A stretch of 39,112 nt of DNA from CAJXVY01 sp965660355 (GCA_965660355.1 CBFHZN010000011.1:1-39112), one strand, 5' to 3'; shown: positions 23,712 through 33,160, counted from the stretch's first letter. Numbers and translations: made by a program. Notes: generated by a model not told the origin, from the letters alone.

Positions 23712-24326
23712 CTATGCCTTATCGGTCTCAGCTGCTTCAGCCTGCTCGGCCTCTGCTGCTGGCTCTTCAGCCTTTGAATCTTCCTTGGCCTCTTCAGCAG
23801 GTGCTTCCGCTTCAGCAGGTGCTTCCGCTTCAGCCGGTGCTTCAGTTGCCTCTGCCGCAGGAGCTTCTGTCTCTACCGGGGCTTCGGCGGCTGCTTCAGT
23901 GGCCTCTGCTGCTGGCGCCTCTGCTGGAGTTTCAGCTGGTGCGTCCGCTTTGGCCTCTGCAACTGGCTCTTCCTTCTTTTCTTCCTTGGGAAGAATCACA
24001 CTCTTTTTGTTGGTGTCAGGCGAGAATGCTTCTTTGTCGGCCTGAGGCTTAACCATGTTCTCGGCCTTCTCGCCCTTGGACGCTTGGAAGTCTCCGGTTA
24101 GCTTGAGCAAAGCCATTACTGGCTCTGTTGGCTGAGCGCCAACGGATAGCCAATACTGAGCTCGCTCGCCATTAATTTCAATGATTGAAGGGTCGGTTGT
24201 TGGAACGTATCTACCGATTTCTTCGATGACCAAACCATCACGGTGGGTCTTTGAGTCTGCTACTACGACGCGGTACTGAGGTGCACGAATCTTTCCAATT
24301 CGCTTAAGGCGGATCTTTACTGCCAC
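23712..24326 (-). CDS. rpsP: Ribosomal protein bS16 with long acidic tail
   Basis: The first 85 or so residues are bS16 (AVKIRLKRIGKIRAPQYRVVVADSKTHRDG, IEEIGRYVPTTDP, GERAQYWLSVGAQPTEPVMALLKLTGD). A further 115 residues follow: a mixed linker (about 86-115) and a tail of about 90 residues made almost only of Ala, Glu and Pro. Total 204 residues versus about 80-90 in E. coli and about 140-165 in many actinobacteria. The GTG at 24326 is preceded by AGGAG. It heads a chain with khpA, rimM and trmD. Confidence 0.97.
   Translation of the reverse strand: MAVKIRLKRIGKIRAPQYRVVVADSKTHRDGLVIEEIGRYVPTTDPSIIEINGERAQYWLSVGAQPTEPVMALLKLTGDFQASKGEKAENMVKPQADKEAFSPDTNKKSVILPKEEKKEEPVAEAKADAPAETPAEAPAAEATEAAAEAPVETEAPAAEATEAPAEAEAPAEAEAPAEEAKEDSKAEEPAAEAEQAEAAETDKA
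23793..23846 (-). repeat. 18-bp tandem repeat in the bS16 tail
   Basis: TTCAGCAGGTGCTTCCGC occurs at 23793-23810 and 23811-23828, and a third copy with four changes at 23829-23846. It codes for EAPAEA-type units. More diverged copies extend on both sides. This suggests recent slippage-driven growth of the tail. Confidence 0.85.
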
Positions 24327-24467
24327 AATTCTCCTATTTCACAAGTGGGATATATCTGCATCACCGCGGGGAAACTCGGTTCACAAATTTAGCTCCAAGG
24401 GCCAGATAGAGGGTCAAGCCACTTAGAGCACCTCGATATTCTGCCAGAAAAGGGCGCTGAGTGCTAG
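24327..24467 (-). promoter_or_regulatory. ffh-rpsP intergenic region with weak promoter candidate
   Basis: These 141 bases lie between the ffh stop and the rpsP start. On the minus strand TTGACC (24417-24412) is followed after 18 bases by GCTAAA (24393-24388), a weak -10. An imperfect inverted repeat (AGCACCTC near 24426, GAGTGCT near 24459) spans the first third. AGGAG lies next to the rpsP GTG. I see no RNA gene. Confidence 0.3.
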
Positions 24468-25958
24468 CTAAAGTCCGAAAGCGCTTCCGTTTCCTTCTGA
24501 TTTCGAAGGCTTTCCCTCCAATAAAGCTCTCTCTTCGGCTGCTCTCTTGGCGGGGTTTCCGCTCTTAGAGCCCTTTTTCTTTTTGTTTTTAGATTTTTTC
24601 ACGGCAGGATTTCCACCACCCATTTGGGCCATGTTCATGCCTTGAATCTGCGGGGTTCCACCTTTGGACATGGTCTTCATCATCTTCGCTGCCTGCTCAA
24701 AGCGGTTTACCAAGGCATTCACCTCGGTCACCGTTGTTCCGCTTCCCCTGGCGATTCTTTGTCTTCTAGAGCCGTTGAGCACCCTTGGCTGCTGTCTTTC
24801 AACGGGTGTCATTGATTGAATGATTGCTTCTGTGTGCTTGAGTTCATCCTCGTCAAAATCCTCTAATTGCTTTTTCATGTTTCCAGCACCCGGCATCATC
24901 CCCAGAAGAGATTTCATGGAGCCCATTTTTTTGAGCTGCTGCATTTGATCCAAGAAATCTTCCAGAGTGAAAGTTTCCTTGGCGATTTTCTCGGCCAGCT
25001 GTTTTTGCTGCTCCTCGTCAAAGTTTTTCTGAGCTTGCTCAATCAAGGTCAGCACATCACCGAGATCCAAAATCCTGCTGGCCATGCGGTCTGGATAAAA
25101 AGGTTCAAAATCCTCTAAGCCCTCACCGGTGGAACTAAATAGCACCGATTCGCCAGTGACGGATGCGACGCTGAGTGCTGCACCTCCCCTGGCATCACCA
25201 TCCAGCTTTGTCAAAACAGAGCCAGTGATTCCGACCCCGTCATTAAACGCTTGAGCGACTCCCACGGCATCTTGGCCAAGCATTGCGTCAATGACAAAAA
25301 GAACCTCATCGGGGTCTGTGGCGGAGCGAATATCAGAAGCTTGCTTCATCAGCTCCTCATCAACACCCAATCGGCCAGCCGTGTCAATAATCACAACGGA
25401 GTGAGCTTTATTTTTCGCATATTCAATCGATTGCTTGGCGACTTTCACGGGGTCGCCAACACCGTTTCCCGGTTCGGGTGCGAATATATCTACACCAGAC
25501 CTCTCAGCCAGCACGGTTAGCTGGTTTACAGCATTCGGTCTTTGCAAATCACAGGCAACCAACAAAGGAGTCTGCTGCTGGTTTTTTAGCCAAAGGGCTA
25601 ACTTGCCGGCAAGCGTTGTTTTTCCAGATCCCTGCAACCCAGCTAGCATTATGACCGTTGGTGGATTCTTGGCCAGACGAATCTGTCTTGCCTCTCCACC
25701 GAGAATTTCAACAAGTTCAGAATTAACAATCTGCACAACCTGCTGGGCGGGGTTCAGAGCTTTTGAGACTTCGTCCCCCAAAGCACGCTCCCTCACGGCG
25801 GCCACGAAGGTTTTGACCACCTCAAGTGAGACATCAGCCTCTAAAAGTGCTTTTCGGATATCCCTGAGGGTTCCGTCAATGTCAGCCTCAGTTAGCTTTC
25901 CGCGCGTTCTTAGATTTCTAAAAGTGTCACTAAGCCTGGTTGACAGATCTCCGAACAA
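24468..25958 (-). CDS. ffh: Signal recognition particle protein Ffh (SRP54)
   Basis: Ffh is the GTPase of the SRP, delivering nascent membrane proteins to FtsY. The 496 residues hold the N domain (1-90), the G domain with P-loop GLQGSGKTT (107-115), DTAGRLG, TKLDGDARGGAAL, and the methionine-rich M domain (about 300-440) with FDEDELKHTEAIIQSMTPVER. The last 60 or so residues are a Lys/Gly-rich tail (KNKKKKGSKSGNPAKRA). The start is TTG at 25958 with AAGGAG nine bases upstream. ftsY follows on the upstream side 26 bases away. Confidence 0.97.
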   Translation of the reverse strand: MFGDLSTRLSDTFRNLRTRGKLTEADIDGTLRDIRKALLEADVSLEVVKTFVAAVRERALGDEVSKALNPAQQVVQIVNSELVEILGGEARQIRLAKNPPTVIMLAGLQGSGKTTLAGKLALWLKNQQQTPLLVACDLQRPNAVNQLTVLAERSGVDIFAPEPGNGVGDPVKVAKQSIEYAKNKAHSVVIIDTAGRLGVDEELMKQASDIRSATDPDEVLFVIDAMLGQDAVGVAQAFNDGVGITGSVLTKLDGDARGGAALSVASVTGESVLFSSTGEGLEDFEPFYPDRMASRILDLGDVLTLIEQAQKNFDEEQQKQLAEKIAKETFTLEDFLDQMQQLKKMGSMKSLLGMMPGAGNMKKQLEDFDEDELKHTEAIIQSMTPVERQQPRVLNGSRRQRIARGSGTTVTEVNALVNRFEQAAKMMKTMSKGGTPQIQGMNMAQMGGGNPAVKKSKNKKKKGSKSGNPAKRAAEERALLEGKPSKSEGNGSAFGL

Positions 25959-25984
25959 TGAAAACTCCTTCTACTCGCTAAAGA

Positions 25985-26914
25985 TTACCTCGCCACTAAA
26001 CCGCGGGCGAATTCTTCGGCGCTGAAAAAAGCAAAGTCATTAATTCCCTCGCCAACGCCAACAAGTTTCACAGGGATATCGAACTCTCTTTGGATTGCGT
26101 ATAACACCCCACCTTTGGCGGTGCCGTCTAATTTGGTCAAAACCAATCCAGTCACATCGCTTACCTCACTAAAAGCCCTTGCTTGATTGACCCCGTTTTG
26201 GCCAGTTGTGGAATCAATCACCAACAAAACCTCATCAACCTGAGCAATTTTGTCCACTGCTCGACGAATCTTTCCCAATTCATCCATCAAATCTTTTTTG
26301 TTTTGCAATCTCCCAGCTGTGTCAATAATCGCAATATCAGCATCCTGTTCAATGGCTCGCTCAACCGTTTTATAAGCAACACTGGCTGGGTCTTGGCCCT
26401 CTTTATCAGGTCTGACCAGATCTGCCTCGGCTCTATTCGCCCAAGTTCCCAGTTGATCAACTGCTGCTGCCCTGAAGGTGTCTGCAGCACCCAGGGTTAC
26501 TCGCCAACCACCATCTGATAGCCAGCGGGCAAGTTTTCCAATTGTGGTTGTCTTGCCTGTTCCGTTTACCCCAACCACCAAAAACACATAGGGCAATTTG
26601 CCAGTTGTGAGATTTAGCTGAGCATCATCACGCTCAAGGTATTCCACAAGTAAGTCTTTTAACACCAATCTCAATTCAGCGTCACTGACCGCCCCAAATT
26701 TATTTGCTCTGGATTTGAGCTCGGCAACGATTTCCTCACTCGCTTGATAGCCAAAATCAGCCATCAACAAAATATCTTCCAGGTCCTGAATTGAATCAGC
26801 ACTCATTTCACCCGGAAACAGTGAGCGTATTCCACTGAGATCTCTTTTTGGAAGCTCAACCTCAACGGTCTGTTGGTTTGCTTTGTCTTTGCGCCAGAAT
26901 TTGAAATCAACCAT
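25985..26914 (-). CDS. ftsY: SRP receptor FtsY
   Basis: FtsY docks the SRP-ribosome complex at the membrane. The 309-residue NG-type protein has GVNGTGKTTTIGKLARWL (115 onward), AADTFRAAAVDQLGTWA, DTAGRLQNK and LTKLDGTAKGG. There is hardly any acidic A domain or transmembrane anchor, only about 25 residues before the N domain (MVDFKFWRKDK). I choose ATG 26914 over the in-frame start at 26938 because it gives the usual eight-base overlap with smc and a simple N-terminus; GGA lies close upstream. Confidence 0.96.
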   Translation of the reverse strand: MVDFKFWRKDKANQQTVEVELPKRDLSGIRSLFPGEMSADSIQDLEDILLMADFGYQASEEIVAELKSRANKFGAVSDAELRLVLKDLLVEYLERDDAQLNLTTGKLPYVFLVVGVNGTGKTTTIGKLARWLSDGGWRVTLGAADTFRAAAVDQLGTWANRAEADLVRPDKEGQDPASVAYKTVERAIEQDADIAIIDTAGRLQNKKDLMDELGKIRRAVDKIAQVDEVLLVIDSTTGQNGVNQARAFSEVSDVTGLVLTKLDGTAKGGVLYAIQREFDIPVKLVGVGEGINDFAFFSAEEFARGLVAR

Positions 26915-29900
26915 GCTTTTCCAATTTCTGAGAGACAACTTTGGTTATTCCATCTTGTTTCATAGATACCCCATAAAGAACATCCGCAATTTCCATTGTT
27001 CTTTTTTGGTGGGTGATAACCACCAGTTGCGAGCTCTCTCGAAGATTTTCCAAAACCTCTAATAATCTGCCGAGGTTTGCATCATCCAAAGCTGCTTCCA
27101 CCTCATCTAAAACATAAAACGGGCTGGGCCTGGCGATGAAAATTGCCATCAACATCGCAACTGCCGCCAGCGAGCGCTCACCACCGCTGAGCAGGCTCAG
27201 TTTGTCGATTTTTTTGCCAGCCGGCCTAACGCTCACCTCAACACCCGCCTCAGCGGAATCCTCGGACTGATGAAGCTGCATGCTTCCAGTGCCTCCGGGG
27301 AAGAGAATCGGAAATATCTCGGAAAATGCTTTTTTGGTGTCCTCAAATGCCGACTCAAAGATTTCTCTGACTTGCTCATCCAAGGTTTCGATGATGCCCC
27401 GCAGATCTTTTCTTGCAGCTTCAACATCGGCAAGTTGTTCTTTGAGGTATTCGTGCCTCTGTTCCAATGACTCCAGCTGCTCCAATGCCATGGGGTTGAA
27501 TTGTCCCAGTTGCGCAAAATCAATTTTTGCCTGCCTTAGCTGCTGCCTGAGCGATTCCTCAGAATCCTCACTTTGCCAATTTTCGGAAAGCATCTGCTCC
27601 GAATCAATGCCGAGTTCATCATTGATTTTTTCTATAAGGCTGTTTTTGCTGAGCGTGAGCTCATGCTTGCGCATTTCTGCGGACTGAACCTCGGCCTGCG
27701 AACTGGCAAGTTTATTTCTGATTTCCTCAGCCTGAGTTCTGTAGTGAGAAAGTTTTTCTGTGAGTGAGTTTCTCTCGGCCGAATAACTATCTGCCTGCTC
27801 ATTAGCCTTTTGAAGGCTTTCAGCTATCAGTGTTTGGAGTTTTGGAAGGTTATCCAGGTGTTTCTGAGCGGATGACAGTTGATCCATCCTCTCAGCTCTG
27901 CGCTTTTGGGCCTGTTGCATCTTCTGCTCGGCTTCGGCTATTTCGCCTCGAAGTTGATTTGCTCTGGTTGTTAGCTGCGAGATTCGCTCCTTGGAGCTTC
28001 CCAATTCAACTCTTTTTTCAAACTCCTCGGCTCGCATGGCGCTAACTTCATTTTCCAGTCGCTCCAACTGCTCGGGCTTTTGAGGGCTTTCTAGCTCCTG
28101 GGGACGAGTTGAAGCTCGTTGAGCTAATTCGCTCTCCAGCTCAGAAATCTGCGATGTTAGCTCTGAAGTTTGCTGACTCAGTTGCGAAATGGAATTCTCA
28201 TTTGCTTCGATTTGTGCTCGGAGACGACCAGATTTCTCCGCATGCTTAGCCAATTCAGCATCCAATGCCCTCAATGAATCCAATGATTGCTTTTCTGCCG
28301 ATTCAGCAACTGCGAAATTGGCCTCCAGTTCATCAATCTTCGTTACTAAACCCTCATGAGTTTTCCTGAGCTTGTCTATTCGTTTCTGGGCCAAATCAGC
28401 CTCTGTTGAAAGTTCAACCTTTGATGACCCCGACTGCTTTCCAGCCCGGAGTTGGTTTCTTCTAATCAATTCGCCATTTTTAGTGACAACCGCTTTTATT
28501 GAATTGTTTTCCAGAGCTTGCTCGGCTTGCTCCATAGATTCCACCAGCACAATCCCCTCTAAAAACTCGTGTATGGCTTTGGGGCCATCAAAGAAATTTC
28601 CGATGGGTTGAAAACCTGCGACATCCCCGCTACCACGAGTTTTTGAAAGTTGCTCGACAATCACAATCAACGCCTGACCCAACTGTTGCTCGCCGAGGGT
28701 GTTAGCGGCTTTGATTGCCTGTTTCATGCTGGGTGCGACAAGAGCATCACTAACCTCGCCCAGTGAGGCCGCCACAGCGGACTGGTAACCAGCATCAATT
28801 TTGAGATGATCCGCCAAAAAGCCACTTAGATTTTCAGAAGACTGCCTGGCGAGTTCCTTTGAACCATCACTTTGCTCCAGGCCGAGTCTGAGTGCTGACA
28901 ATCTTGCCTGAGTTGCTTCCAATTCGGTTGCAACCTCTTGCATGGAATCCTGTTTTTCCTTGAGGGCTTTTTGAGCCTCACTCTTTTTTTGTTGAGCGTT
29001 TTGATAATCCTGTTTCAACTTCTGCTCATCGCCCACGCCAAGGGTCTCGGTCATTGCTTCAAATTCAGTTTTCAGCTCAGCCAATTGCCGCTCAGTGTTT
29101 TCTAAATTTTTCACAGATCCGGAAAACTGTTCTTTTTTGGATTTCAGCTGCGATTCTAAAATCCCACTCTCCGAATCAAAGCTTGAGATTTCTGATCTTC
29201 TAGCCTCGACCTGTTCTGCCAGTTGCTGATACTCAGCCTGCGCCTTCCCTATTTGCTCTAATGTTTGCTCTCTGGAATCAGCTAGCTCAGTGAGCTCTGC
29301 CTCAACCTGAGTGGATGAATTCTTTTGAGAATCTATTTCAGTCTCAAGTTCATTCAACTGCTCACTCAGTGAAGTCGTGTCGATTTCCAAATCAGCTTCA
29401 TTTTGAAGCCTTTGAATCTTTTGCTCCAAAACTGCTTTTGTTGAATCTGCCCTTCTGGCCAATGATTCCAATTTATAAACAAGTTCTTTTGCTTCGTTCC
29501 CGTCTCCTGCCAACAAAGACTGTTCCAGTTCTTTTATATAACTGGCAGTGGATTCCAATTGCTCATTGAGTATTTCTCGCTCAGCCCGCTTTTCACTTTC
29601 GCTGGAGTTTAACTGCTGCAGCTTTGAATCTAGCTCCCTAAGCTGCATTGAATATAGTTTTGATCTGACTTCTGCAAGTCTCTGGCCAATATCTTTTGCG
29701 CGCTTAGCGACCTCGGCTTGCTTAGCCAATGGCTTTAGCTGCCTGCCCACTTCTGAAATCAAGTCATTCAATCGCTGCAGATTTCCCTGCATGGCCTCCA
29801 ATTTGCGCTCGCTTCGTTCTTTGCGGCGGCGATATTTCAAAACCCCTGCAGCTTCTTCAATCAACCCTCTGCGCTCCAAAGGATCAGCTCGCAAGATGTT

Positions 29901-30341
29901 GTCCAATTGACCCTGGCCAACAATCACATGCATCTCTCTGCCTAAACCAGAGTCACTTAATAACTCCTGAACATCCAATAATCTGCACTGATCACCATTG
30001 ATTGCATACTCACTGCTGCCGTTTCTAAAAAGAGTTCTAGAGATGCTTACTTCTGAATAATCAATCGGCAAAGCCCCATCGGCGTTGTCAATCACCAGCT
30101 CCACACTTGCGCGACCCAGAGGTGCCTGCGTTGAGGTTCCTGCAAAGATGACATCTTCCATCTTTGCACCCCGCAAAGACTTGACACCCTGTTCACCCAT
30201 CACCCAGGCCAGCGCATCCACCACATTTGATTTCCCGGAACCGTTGGGTCCGACAACAGCAGTAACACCCGGTTCAAAATTCAGGGTGGTGGTTTGCGCG
30301 AAAGACTTAAAGCCTTTCAGTGTTAGTGACTTCAGATGCAA
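26907..30341 (-). CDS. smc: Chromosome segregation protein SMC
   Basis: SMC condenses and segregates chromosomes with ScpA and ScpB. The 1144-residue protein has the N-terminal Walker A GPNGSGKS (31-38) in a FEPGVTAVVGPNGSGKSNVVDALAW-type segment, long coiled coils on either side of a hinge (about 490-640), the signature LLSGGERSLAAVAM and Walker B FYVLDEVEAALDDAN near the C-terminus. The start is TTG at 30341 with AGGAG ten bases upstream. It overlaps ftsY by eight bases. The scp genes are not in this window. Confidence 0.97.
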   Translation of the reverse strand: MHLKSLTLKGFKSFAQTTTLNFEPGVTAVVGPNGSGKSNVVDALAWVMGEQGVKSLRGAKMEDVIFAGTSTQAPLGRASVELVIDNADGALPIDYSEVSISRTLFRNGSSEYAINGDQCRLLDVQELLSDSGLGREMHVIVGQGQLDNILRADPLERRGLIEEAAGVLKYRRRKERSERKLEAMQGNLQRLNDLISEVGRQLKPLAKQAEVAKRAKDIGQRLAEVRSKLYSMQLRELDSKLQQLNSSESEKRAEREILNEQLESTASYIKELEQSLLAGDGNEAKELVYKLESLARRADSTKAVLEQKIQRLQNEADLEIDTTSLSEQLNELETEIDSQKNSSTQVEAELTELADSREQTLEQIGKAQAEYQQLAEQVEARRSEISSFDSESGILESQLKSKKEQFSGSVKNLENTERQLAELKTEFEAMTETLGVGDEQKLKQDYQNAQQKKSEAQKALKEKQDSMQEVATELEATQARLSALRLGLEQSDGSKELARQSSENLSGFLADHLKIDAGYQSAVAASLGEVSDALVAPSMKQAIKAANTLGEQQLGQALIVIVEQLSKTRGSGDVAGFQPIGNFFDGPKAIHEFLEGIVLVESMEQAEQALENNSIKAVVTKNGELIRRNQLRAGKQSGSSKVELSTEADLAQKRIDKLRKTHEGLVTKIDELEANFAVAESAEKQSLDSLRALDAELAKHAEKSGRLRAQIEANENSISQLSQQTSELTSQISELESELAQRASTRPQELESPQKPEQLERLENEVSAMRAEEFEKRVELGSSKERISQLTTRANQLRGEIAEAEQKMQQAQKRRAERMDQLSSAQKHLDNLPKLQTLIAESLQKANEQADSYSAERNSLTEKLSHYRTQAEEIRNKLASSQAEVQSAEMRKHELTLSKNSLIEKINDELGIDSEQMLSENWQSEDSEESLRQQLRQAKIDFAQLGQFNPMALEQLESLEQRHEYLKEQLADVEAARKDLRGIIETLDEQVREIFESAFEDTKKAFSEIFPILFPGGTGSMQLHQSEDSAEAGVEVSVRPAGKKIDKLSLLSGGERSLAAVAMLMAIFIARPSPFYVLDEVEAALDDANLGRLLEVLENLRESSQLVVITHQKRTMEIADVLYGVSMKQDGITKVVSQKLEKHG

Positions 30342-30372
30342 TCTGCGCCCGCTCCTTAGTGGATAGTGCTAA

Positions 30373-31275
30373 TTACTTTAGTTTCTGTTTTCTGATTCGC
30401 TGGCAGACAGGGCAAAAATGGCTTCCCCTATTTTCCCAAGATTGCCGACTAATTGGCTTCCCGCAGCGATTGCAGGGCTTGCCTTTCTGCCCGTAGGCGT
30501 TAAGTTTCTGAGAGAAGTAACCCGACTGGCCATTTATGTTTTTATACTGCTGGTCAAAACTTGTCCCCCCTTGCTCAACAGCTTCAGCCAAGACCTCCCT
30601 CACATGCCCAAACAACTCCGTGAGCTTTTTAGACGAAATTGAATTGGCTGGCTGGTTGAAATGCAACCTAGCTCGCCATAAAGACTCATCGGCATAAATA
30701 TTTCCAACTCCACTCACCAATTGCTGATCAAGCAAGACATGCTTGATCCCCGCTGAGCGGTTCTTGATTTTTTTCTTCACATACTCAAGATTGAATTCTT
30801 GATCCAGTGGGTCGCGTGCTATGTGCGCGACTGAAGCGGGTATCTCCCACTGGTTTTCACTCTCTGGACTAAACCCAGCCGAGTGGCCTTCAACCGGCTG
30901 CAATTGATCAACCATCAACGAACCGAATAATCGCTGGTCTGAGAATCTAAACTGCAATCCGTTGTCCAGGTTCATGTGCAACCTGACTTGGTTCTCTGGA
31001 GCAAAATCTTTGGTTCTAATTAGCGCTTGGCCGCTCATGCCTAAATGCATAACCATCGCAAAGCCCTCAATATCCAGCGGCAACCAAATAAACTTTCCCC
31101 GCCTTACGGCTGCTTTGAAGCTTCTACCGCGCATTATGCTCAGGAAATCATCTGGTCCCCCGGGATGTTTTTTTAAACATCTCTTATCGAAGACCTCGAT
31201 TTGTTCAATAGTTGAATTCAACACTGTAAGCGCCAGTCCTTTGCGAACTGTTTCCGCCTCTGGAAGCTCAGGCAT
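30373..31275 (-). CDS. mutM: Formamidopyrimidine-DNA glycosylase
   Basis: MutM removes 8-oxoguanine and formamidopyrimidines. It starts MPELPEAETVRKGL with the catalytic P2 and E3 exposed after Met removal, which fixes the ATG at 31275 rather than an upstream start. Other motifs are RRGKFIWLPL, HLGMSGQALI, QLVSGVGNIYADESLWRARLHF and a C-terminal zinc finger CNRCG/CPVCQ. At 300 residues it is normal. It overlaps rnc by eight bases and is 31 bases upstream of smc. Confidence 0.97.
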   Translation of the reverse strand: MPELPEAETVRKGLALTVLNSTIEQIEVFDKRCLKKHPGGPDDFLSIMRGRSFKAAVRRGKFIWLPLDIEGFAMVMHLGMSGQALIRTKDFAPENQVRLHMNLDNGLQFRFSDQRLFGSLMVDQLQPVEGHSAGFSPESENQWEIPASVAHIARDPLDQEFNLEYVKKKIKNRSAGIKHVLLDQQLVSGVGNIYADESLWRARLHFNQPANSISSKKLTELFGHVREVLAEAVEQGGTSFDQQYKNINGQSGYFSQKLNAYGQKGKPCNRCGKPISRQSWENRGSHFCPVCQRIRKQKLK

Positions 31276-31942
31276 TATCGAAGTTGCGCAGGGCATCAAC
31301 CGCTGCATCCGATTCGGCCGAACGTCTGGTTAGACCCTCTCCTTTGCCCAATAAATTTTCCCCGCTGAATGCTTTAGCAAAAAACACTCTTTGATGATCT
31401 GGACCTTCGAATTCAATCTCATAAAAAACAGTTGGACGATTTTTGGCAATCAGCTTTTCATTCAGGGTGGTCTTTGGGTCTGACGCCTCCCTGATTGCAT
31501 CAGGGTCATCTAAAAGCGGAAAAATAAAGCTTTCAATGAGTTTTCTTGCACCGTCGATGCCTGCAGAGAGATAAGCAGCCCCCAAAATAGCCTCAAACGC
31601 ATCTGCTAAAAGATTCGGCTTTTTTCGACCAGAGGTTTGCTCCTCGCCCTTTCCGAGGTATAAAAAGCTGCCCACATCCAGTCTTTGCGAAACAGACGCA
31701 AGTGCCTGGGCGCTGACGACGCCATTTTTGATTTTGGTGAGTTCGCCTTCGTTCAAATCTGGAAGAAGCGAGTAGAGATGGCTTGTGACAACGTAGCCCA
31801 AAATGGAATCGCCCAAAAACTCTAGGCGCTCGTTGTTTGCTCCACCATTTTCATAGGCGTAGGAACTGTGTGTTAGCGCAAGCCTCAGAAGCTTGGGGTC
31901 TATCTCCACACCAAGCCGCGATTGCAGCTTGTCAAGTTCCAT
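31268..31942 (-). CDS. rnc: Ribonuclease III
   Basis: RNase III processes rRNA precursors and other double-stranded RNA. The 224 residues contain the signature NERLEFLGDSILGYVV with E38, E41 and D45, the second acidic site in LADAFEAILGAAY, and a C-terminal dsRNA-binding domain (about 148-224) ending KGEGLTRRSAESDAAVDAL. Length is normal. It lies three bases after rpmF and overlaps mutM. Confidence 0.97.
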   Translation of the reverse strand: MELDKLQSRLGVEIDPKLLRLALTHSSYAYENGGANNERLEFLGDSILGYVVTSHLYSLLPDLNEGELTKIKNGVVSAQALASVSQRLDVGSFLYLGKGEEQTSGRKKPNLLADAFEAILGAAYLSAGIDGARKLIESFIFPLLDDPDAIREASDPKTTLNEKLIAKNRPTVFYEIEFEGPDHQRVFFAKAFSGENLLGKGEGLTRRSAESDAAVDALRNFDNA

Positions 31943-31945
31943 AAT

Positions 31946-32149
31946 TTACGCGTCAGCTACTTTACGGCCCTTGTACTCCATGTAAAGCTCGGTGCCCACG
32001 CTGTCGGTGACAACCTTCGCTCTGTGCGGCATGCTGTAAACAGTCTTGCCGTTTTCAACAGTCTTGTTCAGCTGCACTGGAGCGGCCTTCCACTGCGAGC
32101 GGCGTGAATGGGTGTTCGCCCTGGATTTGCGTCGCTTTGGAACTGGCAT
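31946..32149 (-). CDS. rpmF: Ribosomal protein bL32
   Basis: The 67-residue product begins PVPKRRKSRANTHSRRSQWKA and ends ELYMEYKGRKVADA, the actinobacterial bL32 form. It has no cysteines, so it is the zinc-free type, which is usual in Microbacteriaceae. It lies five bases after the DUF177 gene, the classic pairing. Confidence 0.97.
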   Translation of the reverse strand: MPVPKRRKSRANTHSRRSQWKAAPVQLNKTVENGKTVYSMPHRAKVVTDSVGTELYMEYKGRKVADA

Positions 32150-32154
32150 AATTC

Positions 32155-32664
32155 TTACTCTTCCTCTTTAAGCTTTTTTAATTCTGCCCATCTCGGGTCA
32201 ATCTGACCCTCGTGAACATGATCCGGGTGGTCATTTAGGTTTAGGCCACATTCGGCACACAAACCCATGCAGTCTTCGTCACAAACTGGCTGAAACGGAA
32301 AACTGATGACAACCGCATCTCGAACCACCTCTTCGAGATCAACTGTGTTGTCAATCACCAAAAGGTCGTCGTCCGACTCACCAGAATAGGCGAAAAGTTC
32401 CTGAAAAGCTACCCTGAATGGGTCATCCAATGCTTCCAAGCATCTAGAACACTGGGTTTTTGCAGTGCCAAAGGCTTTGCCGGTGGCCAAAATCCCCTCA
32501 TGAACGCTTTCTAGTCTCAATTCAATACCGATTGAGTCGCCATTGGGTATTTCCACCATTTCGGTTCCCCAACGCTCTTCTAGCTCAACGTTGAAATCCA
32601 TCTGTTCCATGCTTCCCGGTTTTCCAACCATTGACCTAACCGGAACAACCCAATCAGCCTGCAT
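32155..32664 (-). CDS. DUF177 (YceD-like) protein
   Basis: This 169-residue acidic protein is the YceD/DUF177 family member normally found just upstream of rpmF and linked to 23S rRNA and ribosome assembly. Motifs: CSRCLEAL, the acidic central region DDDLLVIDNTVDLEEVVRDAVVISFPFQPVC, then CMGLCAECGLNLNDHPDHVHE, and a terminal DPRWAELKKLKEE. The cysteine pairs may bind zinc. It overlaps coaD by 11 bases. Confidence 0.92.
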   Translation of the reverse strand: MQADWVVPVRSMVGKPGSMEQMDFNVELEERWGTEMVEIPNGDSIGIELRLESVHEGILATGKAFGTAKTQCSRCLEALDDPFRVAFQELFAYSGESDDDLLVIDNTVDLEEVVRDAVVISFPFQPVCDEDCMGLCAECGLNLNDHPDHVHEGQIDPRWAELKKLKEEE

Positions 32665-33151
32665 TTAATTTCTCGCTTATCTGTGAGGCAACAGCCTCGG
32701 TAACGTATTTGGAAATATCTCCGCCAAGGCTTGATACCTCCTTCACCAGAGAGCTAGAAACATACCCAAGCCCGGGCTCACTTGCCATGAAAATTGTCTC
32801 TACGCCACTTAGGTCATTATTGACCTGCGACATAGGAAGTTCGTATTCGATGTCAGCTACTGTTCTAAACCCCTTGATTAGAGCATGCGCACCGTGAACA
32901 TCAGCGTATTCGGCCAATAAGCCGCTCTCCAGGGTTGAAAACCTAAGTGGTGACATCTCGATCCCAAGTTCACGAACGCTCTGTTTGATCATGTTTAGTC
33001 TCTCTGCAGAGCTAAAAAGAGGCTTTTTGCTGGGGTTATGAACAACCAAAACGTGCACCTCATCAAATAACTTGGTTGCTCTTTTTAGAATTCCCAGGTG
33101 TCCAAGTGTTGCAGGGTCAAAACTCCCCGGATAAACAGCTATGTGCTTCAT
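32654..33151 (-). CDS. coaD: Phosphopantetheine adenylyltransferase
   Basis: CoaD makes dephospho-CoA from phosphopantetheine and ATP. The 165-residue product has AVYPGSFDPATLGHLGIL with the nucleotidyltransferase GH motif, IKGFRTVADIEYELPMSQVN in the middle and YVSSSLVKEVSSLGGDISKYV near the end. All are family hallmarks. It overlaps the DUF177 gene and follows recG by nine bases. Confidence 0.97.
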   Translation of the reverse strand: MKHIAVYPGSFDPATLGHLGILKRATKLFDEVHVLVVHNPSKKPLFSSAERLNMIKQSVRELGIEMSPLRFSTLESGLLAEYADVHGAHALIKGFRTVADIEYELPMSQVNNDLSGVETIFMASEPGLGYVSSSLVKEVSSLGGDISKYVTEAVASQISEKLNAG

Positions 33152-33160
33152 GGTTAAACC

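Noticed and set aside
23686..24045. Plus-strand open frame of 119 codons rich in Ala and Ser
   Set aside because: It is the antisense of the bS16 Ala/Glu/Pro tail; no start signal and no independent composition.
24327..24467. 4.5S SRP RNA gene next to ffh
   Set aside because: No conserved tetraloop or SRP RNA core sequence is recognisable in this region.
31946..32149. bL32 without zinc cysteines as a stress paralog
   Set aside because: The cysteine-free form next to DUF177 is the ordinary bL32 in Microbacteriaceae, and no second copy is visible here.
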